From Malonomonas sp036526255 (GTDB taxonomy: Bacteria > Desulfobacterota > Desulfuromonadia > Desulfuromonadales > Geopsychrobacteraceae), in assembly GCA_036526255.1 (NCBI GenBank), contig DATCYW010000013.1:98375-162374 (forward strand): DNA of 64,000 bases. The letters are read 5' to 3'. The notes beneath the pieces were generated by a model. That model ran no database searches. It worked only from the letters and a program-made list of their open reading frames with translations, and was not told the DNA's origin. Shown in pieces: positions 34,891-43,069 of the stretch (position 1 is the stretch's first letter; each line of letters begins with the position of its first letter). A program made the translations under genes and the position numbers.

Positions 34891-36558
34891 TCACTCCTTC
34901 ATCAATGATATTCCCTTAAAAACTTTCAGCAGATGCGGCACTAACTGCTTTTTTCTGGAAAGCACTCCCTTTAAACGATACAACCCCTCCCCCTCCTGCG
35001 GATAACCTATGATATAGGGCAGTTCATTCGGCCCGGCAGTAAGCAGTAGACTTGTCTCCATGACAATATCAGTCACTAGCAGCGCCGCTAATTCATAGCC
35101 TTTCTGCTCACGTAGCCTTTCAATTTCTAGCTTCAACTCCTCACGACGCTGGTAAAAAGAGTGAAAATTAACCACCTCAACTTGTCCCAAACCGAGAAGA
35201 TGATCACCGACTTTATATTCTTTAAAGTCAGTCAGTAACAGATCTTTTGCAGCAGCGCCACTCGCCATCGGGCTGCCTGCTGCAAAAAGTTCCCCACCAA
35301 ACTTCTCATAATCCAACCCAGAGATTCTTTCCAGCCAGGGCACGAGTTGGCGATCAATCTCAGTGGTCGTCGGGGATTTCAGGATGACCGTATCAGATAA
35401 AAGCCCGGCGAGTAAAAGCCCGGCAATTTTCTGTTCAGGCTCAACACCGGCCTGCTGATAAAGGGTTGCCACCAAGGAACAGGTGCTGCCAAGTGGCTGG
35501 TTAATAAACCGGATTGGTGTGTCGGTATGAAAGTTCCCCAAACGGTGGTGATCAATAACCTCAAGAATTTCGACTTTTTCGGCACCTGGTACCGCTTGAG
35601 ACAGCTCATTATGATCAACCAGGATGAGCTTTTTCGGTGAACTCTTGATCAGATGACTCTTGGTCGCAACGCCGATGACCTTCCCTGCGGCATTTACAAC
35701 GATAGCACCCGGATATTTGCTGTGCTGAAGCTTCAATCGCAAATCTTCCATAAGATCAGCCGGTGTTACGACCAGAAAATCATCCTCAATCAATGAACCG
35801 ACCGGAGTCGCCAGCCGGGTCAACCAGACACTGTTAGCCGTATCATAGGGACTGACTAGAATTGAAACACCCTTCTCACGAGCCAGTGCAACCAGCTCAT
35901 CGCTGACCGCAGACTTCCCGGTAACAATCAACAAACGCACCCCGGCCTCGACCGCCATTCTTTGAATACCGACACGGTCACCCGTAATCAAAATTGTCTG
36001 TTCAGGCGCAATCTCCTCGACCCAGGCGCTGAAGCTTGATTCGCAGCGAGCACCAACATACATGGCCAGACTTTCGACCTGCTCGGGAGCAACCAAATGG
36101 TACGCTGACGCCCCCAGGCAGCTGCAGATTGATTCAATTGACGCATAAACCCGACGCAATTTGTCCGGGTCGCTCGGCACTAGAAAAGCTTCCGAGGCTT
36201 TTTTCAATAACAGCAGCCCCTTTGGGCGCTGTTGCTTGTCAATAACCGGCAACATCCTGATGTGGTGCTTATGATAAAGCTCGATGGCCTTGGACATCGG
36301 AGTTGATTCTTCAATTGTTATCACCGCATCAGTGACAACATCCTTGATCCGCGGGTGCACATCAGACAGCAGTTCAGGAACCGCAACACCGATTCTATCC
36401 AACACAAATTCTGTCTGATAATTGATATTTCCGGCACGGGCGGCAGTCACCGCTGGCAACCCTTGAAGGCGCCTAAGCTCTGCATATGCAACAGCGCTGC
36501 AGATCGAATCAGTATCCGGATTGCGATGCCCAACAACATAGATTTTTTCGTGATTCAT
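34891..36558 (-). CDS. ppaC: Mn-dependent inorganic pyrophosphatase with CBS and DRTGG regulatory domains
   Basis: 555 residues against about 310 for the simple family II enzyme. DHH domain with the metal motifs GHRNPDTDSICSA, VDHNE and IDHHRLGNF; between the halves sit two CBS repeats (around 75-130 and 245-300) and a DRTGG-like domain. The C-terminal DHHA2 domain closes it. Such CBS-PPases hydrolyse pyrophosphate and are inhibited or activated by adenine nucleotides through the CBS pair. The ATG has GGAAGG nine bases upstream. It appears to be a single-gene unit, with no obvious terminator of its own. Confidence 0.93.
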   Translation of the reverse strand: MNHEKIYVVGHRNPDTDSICSAVAYAELRRLQGLPAVTAARAGNINYQTEFVLDRIGVAVPELLSDVHPRIKDVVTDAVITIEESTPMSKAIELYHKHHIRMLPVIDKQQRPKGLLLLKKASEAFLVPSDPDKLRRVYASIESICSCLGASAYHLVAPEQVESLAMYVGARCESSFSAWVEEIAPEQTILITGDRVGIQRMAVEAGVRLLIVTGKSAVSDELVALAREKGVSILVSPYDTANSVWLTRLATPVGSLIEDDFLVVTPADLMEDLRLKLQHSKYPGAIVVNAAGKVIGVATKSHLIKSSPKKLILVDHNELSQAVPGAEKVEILEVIDHHRLGNFHTDTPIRFINQPLGSTCSLVATLYQQAGVEPEQKIAGLLLAGLLSDTVILKSPTTTEIDRQLVPWLERISGLDYEKFGGELFAAGSPMASGAAAKDLLLTDFKEYKVGDHLLGLGQVEVVNFHSFYQRREELKLEIERLREQKGYELAALLVTDIVMETSLLLTAGPNELPYIIGYPQEGEGLYRLKGVLSRKKQLVPHLLKVFKGISLMKE

Positions 36559-36643
36559 TTTTCAACCTTCCCCTATAAACAGCAACAATATGGCCAGATC
36601 TGACCATAGCCTACGTTGAAATAGACTGTATAAAACGCAAAAA

Positions 36644-36666
36644 GCCTGCGGTGGATTACCGCAGGC
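36644..36666 (-). terminator. Terminator of the DUF3108 gene
   Basis: GCCTGCGGT / ACCGCAGGC, a 9-bp stem with a 5-base loop followed by five T on the minus strand, 25 bp past the stop. Confidence 0.88.
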
Positions 36667-36691
36667 ACTTTACCGGTAAAATTGTGACAAT

Positions 36692-37528
36692 TCAATTGCT
36701 GGCGTTCAATACTGGTCGGACCTGTCGCAAAACCCCCCTGACATCACCAAGTCCGATGACATTTCTGACGACTGCCCTCTGCGGACGCCCCGCAGTATCA
36801 AAACTGATCAGCAGGTCACGACCACCGGTCTTGAAAATTTCGGGATCGACAAGAACTTTGCGCAGAATGGTGTTCAGTGCAAAAAACCCGTCATCTTTTA
36901 AATCATCTCTGTCCACTGGTGCAATAACTATCTGCTCAACCCCCTTGCGATGAAAGGTCGGCAAGGTAATCTGCTCACCATCCAGAGGCCCCAGAGAACC
37001 TGAGCGCAGATTATAAAATGCGCTCAGAATGTCAAAAACCGGGCCGGCGGTTTCCAGCGGAAAGCTGACTTCATCATGGATGATATGATCCTTGATTTTC
37101 TGAAATCTGACCTGCTTGGCGGCGTAATCGAAACTGTAGTTGGTAATTTTCTCCCGTTGAGAGCTCCCCTTACCTTTCAGCGAATGTGAACTGTGTACCA
37201 AGGGACGTAACAGCCCATCGGGGCCAACCTCCATCAGGGTTTGAAACCTCTCGACCCTGTCCTTGGTGACAAAAGCGGCAAAGCCACGAGTCTCTACTTC
37301 CAGTACTGCGAGATAGGTATTTGGAACCGTCCCTTTGGTCAACTGGATGGTTCCGACCGCAAGCCGGTCGAAGGTGAGAAACGAAACGTCGTAAGACAAA
37401 TCTTCACCAACCAGAGAACTGATCGGATGTGAAGTTAACACCTCTTGCTCGGCAGCAGTCGAAGCCGCTGCGTTACCTGCATAAAAACTGAACATCACGA
37501 GGATGCCTAAGAAAATTAACCTTTTCAT
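36692..37528 (-). CDS. DUF3108 family secreted protein
   Basis: 278 residues from the ATG at 37528, with AGGGA upstream. Signal peptide (RLIFLGILVMFSFYAGNAAA), then a beta-rich domain typical of DUF3108: GEDLSYDVSFLTFDRLAVGTI at the start, VEVETRGFAAFVTKDRVERF, and a C-terminal TAGRPQRAVV. The family is predicted periplasmic and of unknown role. It stands alone with its own terminator; the upstream 316 bp also hold the promoter of the divergent ArsR-type gene. Confidence 0.8.
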   Translation of the reverse strand: MKRLIFLGILVMFSFYAGNAAASTAAEQEVLTSHPISSLVGEDLSYDVSFLTFDRLAVGTIQLTKGTVPNTYLAVLEVETRGFAAFVTKDRVERFQTLMEVGPDGLLRPLVHSSHSLKGKGSSQREKITNYSFDYAAKQVRFQKIKDHIIHDEVSFPLETAGPVFDILSAFYNLRSGSLGPLDGEQITLPTFHRKGVEQIVIAPVDRDDLKDDGFFALNTILRKVLVDPEIFKTGGRDLLISFDTAGRPQRAVVRNVIGLGDVRGVLRQVRPVLNASN

Positions 37529-37783
37529 CAATCAAATCCCTGGAAAACGTGCCGAGATAAACACACTGTGTTCAAACAACATCAACTGAACCGGAGCTAG
37601 GATTTACCTTCAAGCGCAAACGAAAACCCTAAAACCCTAAGTAAACAGCAGGAACGAAATTCAAATGCCATGGGCTAACAGGCGCTTAAAACCAGAAACG
37701 ACGCCGTTTCGCTCTCTGTGCTAAAGCTATATGCAATTCCCATCCCTGATTTCCGGGATATCTGCAGCAACCGCAAACTTATC

Positions 37784-37812
37784 TTGACGAATCCATGCCA
37801 CGCAATTAATAT
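37784..37812 (+). promoter_or_regulatory. Sigma-70 promoter of the ArsR-type gene
   Basis: -35 TTGACG (37784-37789), 17-bp spacer, -10 TAATAT (37807-37812). Confidence 0.6.
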
Positions 37813-37821
37813 CCATATATT
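37808..37821. promoter_or_regulatory. Dyad over the -10 of the ArsR-type gene, possible autoregulatory operator
   Basis: AATAT-N4-ATATT overlaps the -10 element. ArsR/SmtB repressors commonly bind AT-rich dyads at this position; the link is inferred. Confidence 0.35.
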
Positions 37822-37845
37822 CAAAATCTAATAAAAGGTGTTCGT

Positions 37846-38166
37846 ATGAATGATTCTGCTGAAATGTTGCCATTTGAAAAAGATCAGGATTTCGATCGTG
37901 AATCGGAGATTCTCAAAGTGCTGGGGCACCCGATCCGCTTGAAGATTGTGGCGGGGCTGATGTCACAGTCCTGCAACGTCAAAAAAATCTGGGAATGCCT
38001 GGGACTGCCGCAGGCAACCGTCTCACAGCATCTGGCCTTACTGAAAAACAAGAATATTATTTCCGGTCGCCGCGAAGGCGTAGAAGTTTTCTACCAGGTG
38101 ACGTCTGAAGAAGCCCGGCGGATTGTCGGGGCGATTTTTGAGAACCCTGGCGGTAACTGCAGTTAG
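37846..38166 (+). CDS. ArsR/SmtB-family winged-helix regulator
   Basis: 106 residues. The family core runs LKVLGHPIRLKIVAGLMS, then the recognition helix region GLPQATVSQHLALLKNKNIISGRREG and the wing VEVFYQVT. Two cysteines flank helix 3 (SQSCNV and WECLG), a place where metal or thiol sensing occurs in some relatives, but the ArsR CxCxxC motif is absent. The ligand is unknown. AAAGGTG lies before the ATG. No transporter or resistance gene is adjacent. Confidence 0.88.
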   Translation: MNDSAEMLPFEKDQDFDRESEILKVLGHPIRLKIVAGLMSQSCNVKKIWECLGLPQATVSQHLALLKNKNIISGRREGVEVFYQVTSEEARRIVGAIFENPGGNCS

Positions 38167-38190
38167 AGTCATTTGGATAACTTCAGAACT

Positions 38191-38238
38191 GACGACAAAA
38201 GAAAGGCTACCTGAGAAGGTAGCCTTTCTTTTGTCGTC
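38191..38238 (+). terminator. Long bidirectional terminator (22-bp perfect stem)
   Basis: The arms 38191-38212 and 38217-38238 are exact complements around a GAGA loop. The core reads AAAAGAAAGGCTACCT. It serves the convergent ArsR-type and tautomerase genes. Confidence 0.88.
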
Positions 38239-38258
38239 GATCAAATTTATCAGTCTAT

Positions 38259-38456
38259 CTATTTTCCAGCTCGAATCGCCGAAACTGCCTTCCCACGGAT
38301 TCCCCAGTTTTCGGCGGGAATCTCTTCGATAACAACATGGGTCGCTTCCGGATTCTTACCAAGAACCTCTTTTAAAGCGAGGGTAATCCGCTCCATCAAT
38401 TCTTCTTTTTTTTCAGCGCTGACCCCTTCCAAAACTCGTACAGTTACGACCGGCAT
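38259..38456 (-). CDS. 4-oxalocrotonate tautomerase-like enzyme
   Basis: 65 residues from the ATG at 38456 with AAAGGAG nine bases upstream. The sequence starts MPVVTVRVLEG: Pro2 becomes the N-terminal catalytic proline after Met removal, the defining feature of the tautomerase superfamily. The rest (SAEKKEELMERITLAL, VIEEIPAENWGIRGK) matches the small 4-OT family. An upstream extension to 38531 would bury the proline and is rejected. No aromatic meta-cleavage genes are nearby, so the substrate is unknown. Confidence 0.9.
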   Translation of the reverse strand: MPVVTVRVLEGVSAEKKEELMERITLALKEVLGKNPEATHVVIEEIPAENWGIRGKAVSAIRAGK

Positions 38457-38545
38457 CTGACGATCTCCTTTCAATATGCTCGATAATGAGAGAACCAGTA
38501 TAGCCAGCAGAGTAAAAGAATCAATAGTCAATTACAGCAGATACC

Positions 38546-39337
38546 CTATTTGCGCTGCCCTGACAGATAAATTACTTCGTAGGTCGCCGGGATTCCGTTG
38601 TCCGTGCCGAACTGCTGCTGATAGCAGGCAAACATTCGCTGCATGACTTGTCGCGATGCCAGCCCCTGCGGTCGATCCTGACTGGCATTCTGCGCCCCGA
38701 TCCGCTTCAGGTTCCGGAGTAAATCCGGCACTGTCGCATGCCATTCCATTTCGAACTCTGCGCGCAGAACCTCAATTTCAAATAACCCAGCGGCCGCATC
38801 GGCCACCCGTTCCAGTCCGGGAAAACTCTGGCCATGTGAATGGCGGTTACCGAGCGCCTGCTGATGTGCATGGCGTAACTCGTAGAGGGTTTTTTCGCCG
38901 AACAGGGCGACGACAAACCTTCCCTTTGGCGCCAGAACCCGCGCGACCTCGGCAAAAGCCCCAGGCAGATCATTGAGCCACTGATAGACAGAACTGGACA
39001 GAACCAGATCGAAGCTCCCGGCAAGAAATGGCAGCGCAATGGCATCCGTATCACAAACCGGGCATACAGGAAATTGCTGCTGAACATGCCGACTCATACC
39101 GTGGGCCAGATCGGTCAAGACCAGCGGCAAATCAGGTTGCCGGTTCAGCACCTGCCGACTGAGCATGCCCGTTCCGCAACCAATTTCCAAAGCACGACGA
39201 CAGAGCGGTAAAGAGGCAGGCAATTGACCCGCTAGCTGCTTGGCAACTTTCAACTGAATCTGCGCGTAGCGATCATAATCTTGCGCGTGACTGGAAAAGT
39301 GCTTGCGTACCTGATTTTTATCGATGCAGGGCGTCAT
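38546..39337 (-). CDS. bioC: Malonyl-ACP O-methyltransferase
   Basis: 263 residues from the ATG at 39337; a GTG three codons earlier would overlap bioH. N-terminal VRKHFSSHAQDYDRYAQIQ is the BioC-type opening, followed by SAM-binding motif ALEIGCGTGMLS and LSSSVYQWLNDLPGAFAEV. It methylates malonyl-ACP so that fatty-acid synthesis can build pimeloyl-ACP methyl ester. Last gene of bioW-bioF-bioH-bioC, 5 bp after bioH. Confidence 0.9.
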   Translation of the reverse strand: MTPCIDKNQVRKHFSSHAQDYDRYAQIQLKVAKQLAGQLPASLPLCRRALEIGCGTGMLSRQVLNRQPDLPLVLTDLAHGMSRHVQQQFPVCPVCDTDAIALPFLAGSFDLVLSSSVYQWLNDLPGAFAEVARVLAPKGRFVVALFGEKTLYELRHAHQQALGNRHSHGQSFPGLERVADAAAGLFEIEVLRAEFEMEWHATVPDLLRNLKRIGAQNASQDRPQGLASRQVMQRMFACYQQQFGTDNGIPATYEVIYLSGQRK

Positions 39338-39342
39338 GAATC

Positions 39343-40164
39343 TCACTGTAAAAAATCAAACCAGCGGGCAACACAGTCATCCGGACGGCTGAAAAAGGGC
39401 GCATGGCCAACCCCTGGCAAAAGCTCCAGGGTTGCACCCGGTATTTGTTCCGCCAGGAAACAACCCGCCCCTGACGGGATGATTTGATCACGTTCGCCAT
39501 GCACGACCTGGGTTGGCAAATCGAGCGTCGCCAACTGCTGACGCTGATCGCTGGTACCAAGAACCTGCAGAACTTTGCGGCAGAAATCAATATCCGGCAA
39601 TTGCGAGGTACGCACGGCAAACTGCAGAATTTGCCGATAACGCTCTTTCGGCAAATCTTCTCCGGCAAACTGTAGATTAAAAAAATCACCCATGGTCTTT
39701 TCAAAGGCGCGACCCAGATTCCGGTCGAGAGCTTTTATTTGCGTTGCCGGCAACGCGTGAGTCCAGCCATCGGTCTGACAGAAGCGAGGAGTGGTTGCGA
39801 CCAGCAATAACTTGCGCAGCTGAAGGTTTCTTTCCGTGGCCATCTGCAGCGCGACCTGCCCACCGAGAGACCAGCCGAGCAGTGCCGCAGGAGCTAATTT
39901 CAGTAAATGGCTCCATGTGGATAGCATTTCGGCAAAGGCCCTCAAACTGGTTGCCAACGCCGGATCTGAGCCGCCATGCCCCGGCAGATCAGGACAAAGC
40001 ACCCGAAAATGTCGCCCCAGTGGTGGAGCAACTTCGGCAAAAACCGCCGAAGACATCGACCAGCCGTGCAACATGATCAAGGGTGGGCCACTCCCCCACT
40101 CACGCCAGGCAAGTTTACGACCCGGCGCGAGCTGACATGTCTGCAGCTGCGGTAATTCACTCAT
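39343..40164 (-). CDS. bioH: Pimeloyl-ACP methyl ester carboxylesterase
   Basis: 273 residues, alpha/beta-hydrolase fold. Nucleophile Ser99 in GWSLGG, oxyanion region LHGWSMSS, acid residue near GERDQIIP and catalytic His in GVGHAPFFSRP. It removes the methyl group from pimeloyl-ACP methyl ester, ending the BioC-BioH route. The stop-start overlap with bioF (ATGA at 40161) and tight spacing to bioC support the call over a general esterase. Confidence 0.9.
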   Translation of the reverse strand: MSELPQLQTCQLAPGRKLAWREWGSGPPLIMLHGWSMSSAVFAEVAPPLGRHFRVLCPDLPGHGGSDPALATSLRAFAEMLSTWSHLLKLAPAALLGWSLGGQVALQMATERNLQLRKLLLVATTPRFCQTDGWTHALPATQIKALDRNLGRAFEKTMGDFFNLQFAGEDLPKERYRQILQFAVRTSQLPDIDFCRKVLQVLGTSDQRQQLATLDLPTQVVHGERDQIIPSGAGCFLAEQIPGATLELLPGVGHAPFFSRPDDCVARWFDFLQ

Positions 40165-41339
40165 CCATCGAGCTCCTGCCGGACAGTCGCAATCAACAGT
40201 TGAGCCGCCTGACGCAATTCGACCGGGGTGTGATCGGTCATCAGAGTTGCCCGCAGGCGACAGGTTCCAGCCGGCACCGTTGGCGGTCTTATGCCGCTGA
40301 GATAGATCCCCTGCGAGAACAACTGAGCGGCGGCGCGCATGGTCGGCTGTGGTTCGCCGATCAGGCTCGGAATGATCTGTGTTGTGCTGCCGCAGAGATC
40401 GAGTCCGGCTGCCGTCAACATCCCGCTGAACAACTGCCGGTTGGCCTCCAGTTGCATTCGGCGCCGCAGCCCCTCTTCACTGTCGACCAGATCGATAGCA
40501 GCCAGGTTGGCTGCAAGCACTCCCGGCGGCAGGCTGGTCGAAAAGATAAAGCTGCGCGAACGGTTGATCAGCGTATTGACAACCTCCTGCCGGGCGGCCA
40601 GATAGGCGCCGAAGCTGCCGAACGCCTTACCGAAAGTGCCCATCTGCAAATCGATTCGCGACAGACAGTTAAAGTGCTCGGCAGTGCCACGGCCACCAGC
40701 GCCGAGCACGCCACCGCCGTGCGCATCATCAACCATCAGCCAGGCATCGAACCGCTCCTTCAGGTCGGCCAGTTGATCAAGTGGCGCAAGGTCGCCATCC
40801 ATACTGAATACGCCATCGGTAACGATTAACCACCGGCCACGCCGCTGCGGAGTTTCTCGCAACAGGATTGCTTCCAGCGCCTGCATGTCGTTATGCGGAT
40901 AGACCAGCGTGCGCGCACCTGACAGACGGCAACCATCAATAATTGAGGCATGGTTGAAGCTGTCGGAAAAGATCGTATCTTCCGGCCCCAGCAAGCCCTG
41001 AATGATGCCGTTGTTGGCGGCATAACCGGTGTTGAAAACCAGCGCGGCTTCCGCCCCCTTGAAAGCAGCGATCCGCTCTTCCAGACGATGATGCAGTGAC
41101 ATGCTGCCGGAAATCAGCCGACTGGCGCCCGAACCGACCCCGAAATCTCGCGTCGCACGACATGAAGCCTCAATCAGTGCCGGATGATTCGCCAGACCCA
41201 GGTAATTATTCGAACAGAGCAACAGGTAGTTTTGACCGGCGATGGTCACTCTAGGACCTTGCGCCGATTCGATTTCACGCAAAGCGCGTAACATGCCGCG
41301 GTCCGCTAAATCGCTTAAGTAATCCTGCAGATTATTCAT
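40161..41339 (-). CDS. bioF: 8-amino-7-oxononanoate synthase
   Basis: 392 residues, alpha-oxoamine synthase family. Motifs: SNNYLGLANHP, GSGASRLISGSMSLHHRLE, FSDSFNHASIIDG, DDAHGGGVLG, and the PLP lysine in TFGKAFGS. It joins a pimeloyl thioester (CoA or ACP) with L-alanine. It overlaps both neighbours by 4 bp. In this operon it could receive either pimeloyl-CoA from BioW or pimeloyl-ACP from BioC-BioH. Confidence 0.96.
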   Translation of the reverse strand: MNNLQDYLSDLADRGMLRALREIESAQGPRVTIAGQNYLLLCSNNYLGLANHPALIEASCRATRDFGVGSGASRLISGSMSLHHRLEERIAAFKGAEAALVFNTGYAANNGIIQGLLGPEDTIFSDSFNHASIIDGCRLSGARTLVYPHNDMQALEAILLRETPQRRGRWLIVTDGVFSMDGDLAPLDQLADLKERFDAWLMVDDAHGGGVLGAGGRGTAEHFNCLSRIDLQMGTFGKAFGSFGAYLAARQEVVNTLINRSRSFIFSTSLPPGVLAANLAAIDLVDSEEGLRRRMQLEANRQLFSGMLTAAGLDLCGSTTQIIPSLIGEPQPTMRAAAQLFSQGIYLSGIRPPTVPAGTCRLRATLMTDHTPVELRQAAQLLIATVRQELDG

Positions 41340-42142
41340 GCTTTTCCACTTTGCGGTTCAGGGTCAGTGATCTGTCCAATCCGGTCGATCAGCAGTGGCG
41401 CCTTTTCCAGCAACTCAATCAGCTCCGGCAATTCAGCGCTGCTGCGACGCACAAAAAAAGCCCTGCCACCTCGGTCACTACCGGCAGGTTTCATCAGGCT
41501 GATGCGCTGATAACCTAACGCCTGCGATGCGACATATCCGGCCTGATAATCGGGATCATCCGACCAGCAGAGTTCGGCGACAACCCCCGGTGCCGAGCAG
41601 ACCTTGGTCGCCAGGGTCAGAGCTTCAACCACGTGCGGATTGTTCAGTTTGATCTGCTCCAGCAAATAACAAAGCTCCTGCCTGACGGTGACCGTCAGGT
41701 CCATGCGACAGGCCCGGACGCCACGCGCCTGATCGGACTCCAAACGTTCGCCACTGTCGGCATCGATCAGCATGGCGCCGCGCATGCTCTGCCCACCCGG
41801 CGCCGCGCCTGAAGCGAGAACCTCAATCGAACGTTCTGCAACAGATCGTGAGATTCCAGCGGACTGCAACAGTTGGCAGGCCAATAGCCGTCCCTGTTGC
41901 CAATTGATGGCACGATTATTTGTGAAATCAAGCAGCTGTCCGGTGCTTATCGAACCGGAAGAAACCGCCTCGATATGAAAAACGATTTTCTGCGCCGTGC
42001 CACGCGGATGCTGCAAGGCCCGCTGCAGCATGTCAGCAGCAGCGATCTCCAGCTCGTTTAAAGCGAGCAACCGTTCGGCGCCTGAGATGTGTCGCCCAGC
42101 GCGCTCAGCACGCATCCGTAAACTGTTTAATTGCGTCAACAT
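41336..42142 (-). CDS. bioW: 6-carboxyhexanoate-CoA ligase (pimeloyl-CoA synthetase)
   Basis: 268 residues. The BioW opening SLRMRAERAGRHISGAERL is clear, as are GGQSMRGAMLID and the late SDDPDYQAGYVAS. The enzyme activates free pimelate to pimeloyl-CoA with ATP. The ATG at 42142 keeps the conserved SxRMRA segment; the inner ATG at 42115 would cut it. Neither has a ribosome site, and the predicted promoter start falls next to 42142. Head of the biotin operon, under a BirA-like operator. Confidence 0.9.
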   Translation of the reverse strand: MLTQLNSLRMRAERAGRHISGAERLLALNELEIAAADMLQRALQHPRGTAQKIVFHIEAVSSGSISTGQLLDFTNNRAINWQQGRLLACQLLQSAGISRSVAERSIEVLASGAAPGGQSMRGAMLIDADSGERLESDQARGVRACRMDLTVTVRQELCYLLEQIKLNNPHVVEALTLATKVCSAPGVVAELCWSDDPDYQAGYVASQALGYQRISLMKPAGSDRGGRAFFVRRSSAELPELIELLEKAPLLIDRIGQITDPEPQSGKA

Positions 42143-42149
42143 GGCGGCG

Positions 42150-42179
42150 AAATTAGCATTTTCCCGCCAAGGCTGTCAA
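42150..42179 (-). promoter_or_regulatory. Sigma-70 promoter of the biotin operon
   Basis: Minus strand -35 TTGACA (42174-42179), 18-bp spacer, -10 TAATTT (42150-42155). The -35 lies inside the left arm of the BirA-like operator. Confidence 0.55.
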
Positions 42180-42206
42180 CTCACACTAGAGCACAAGTTG
42201 ACAGCC
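42171..42206. promoter_or_regulatory. BirA-type biotin operator
   Basis: GGCTGTCAACT (42171-42181), 14-base spacer, AGTTGACAGCC (42196-42206): perfect 11-base arms. The core TGTCAAC-N16-GTTGACA has the arm type and spacing known for bifunctional BirA sites. It lies right upstream of bioW and covers its -35. Confidence 0.8.
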
Positions 42207-42274
42207 GGATCGACTTCACTTTTTACCAGCTGCATGCTAGCTTGCACTGCCTTAAACCTGTGAAGGATGTGACA

Positions 42275-43069
42275 ATGAACAATCTCCACCTGCTGCAACT
42301 TGCAGCCGTTGCCTACAGCCTCGCTGTTACAGGTTATCTGCTACAGCTCGTGCTGAAAAAACCATGGCTAAAAAAGCTGGCCTTTGGCTGCATTGCCGGC
42401 GGCTTTCTGCTGCAGACCGCCTGCCTTGCCTGGCGCTGGCAATTAGCCGGATTTCTGCCCGTCACCAACCTGTTCTCGACCCTGTTTTTTTTCAGCTGGG
42501 CACTGGCAGCCTGCTACCTCTACTTTGAGATCCGTTATCGGATTGCTGCCAGCGGTCTGTTCGTGATGTTTCTCAACTTGTTGCTGCTCGCCTCGGCGCT
42601 GCGACGGGACGCATCGCTGCCGATGCTGATTCCCAGCCTGGATACGCCTTTTTTCAGCCTGCACATCGTCTTTTCCTTTCTCGGCTACGCCTTTTTCGCC
42701 ATGGCCTTTTCGCTCGGCGCACTTTATCTGCTGCAGCGCTACCTGCCGAATCAGCAGTTGCCGACTCTGGCCACCCTGCGCAAACTGAATGAAGAAGCAA
42801 TTTTTCTCGGCTTTGCCCTGTTTACGCTCTGCCTGGTGGTCGGCGGCATCTGGGCCTACTGGGCTTGGGGTTATTATTTCTCCTGGAATATCAAAGGGAT
42901 CTGGTCGTTTCTGGTCTGGTTGTTTTATGCCGGCATGTGTCACGCCAAATTCATCCGCCGTTGGCAGGGAACCGGCTATGCCCTGCTGTCGATTGCCGGT
43001 TTCGGCGTAGTTCTATTCACCTATCTCGGCATCGGGCTGCTGCTCGAAAGCAACCACCCGCTGGAGTAA
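42275..43069 (+). CDS. ccsA: Cytochrome c biogenesis protein, CcsA/CcmC (ResC) family
   Basis: 264 residues and about eight helices. The Trp-rich heme-handling segment reads WAYWAWGYYFSWNIKGIWSFL, a variant of the WWD domain (WGxYWxWDxKE) with Asn and Gly in place of Asp and Glu. Conserved histidines lie in LHIVFSFLGY and AGMCHAK. It exports or presents heme for c-type cytochrome assembly at the outer face of the inner membrane. The ATG at 42275 has AAGGA; the frame is open further upstream but without homology. Abuts resB. Confidence 0.88.
   Translation: MNNLHLLQLAAVAYSLAVTGYLLQLVLKKPWLKKLAFGCIAGGFLLQTACLAWRWQLAGFLPVTNLFSTLFFFSWALAACYLYFEIRYRIAASGLFVMFLNLLLLASALRRDASLPMLIPSLDTPFFSLHIVFSFLGYAFFAMAFSLGALYLLQRYLPNQQLPTLATLRKLNEEAIFLGFALFTLCLVVGGIWAYWAWGYYFSWNIKGIWSFLVWLFYAGMCHAKFIRRWQGTGYALLSIAGFGVVLFTYLGIGLLLESNHPLE

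Larger units (their letters stand above)
37529..37845. other. 317-bp intergenic region between the DUF3108 and ArsR-type genes
   Basis: Divergent promoter region. The right end holds the ArsR gene promoter and a small dyad. A weak ATCCC/GGGAT hairpin lies near 37740-37760. I see no open frame or RNA gene in the rest. Confidence 0.6.
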
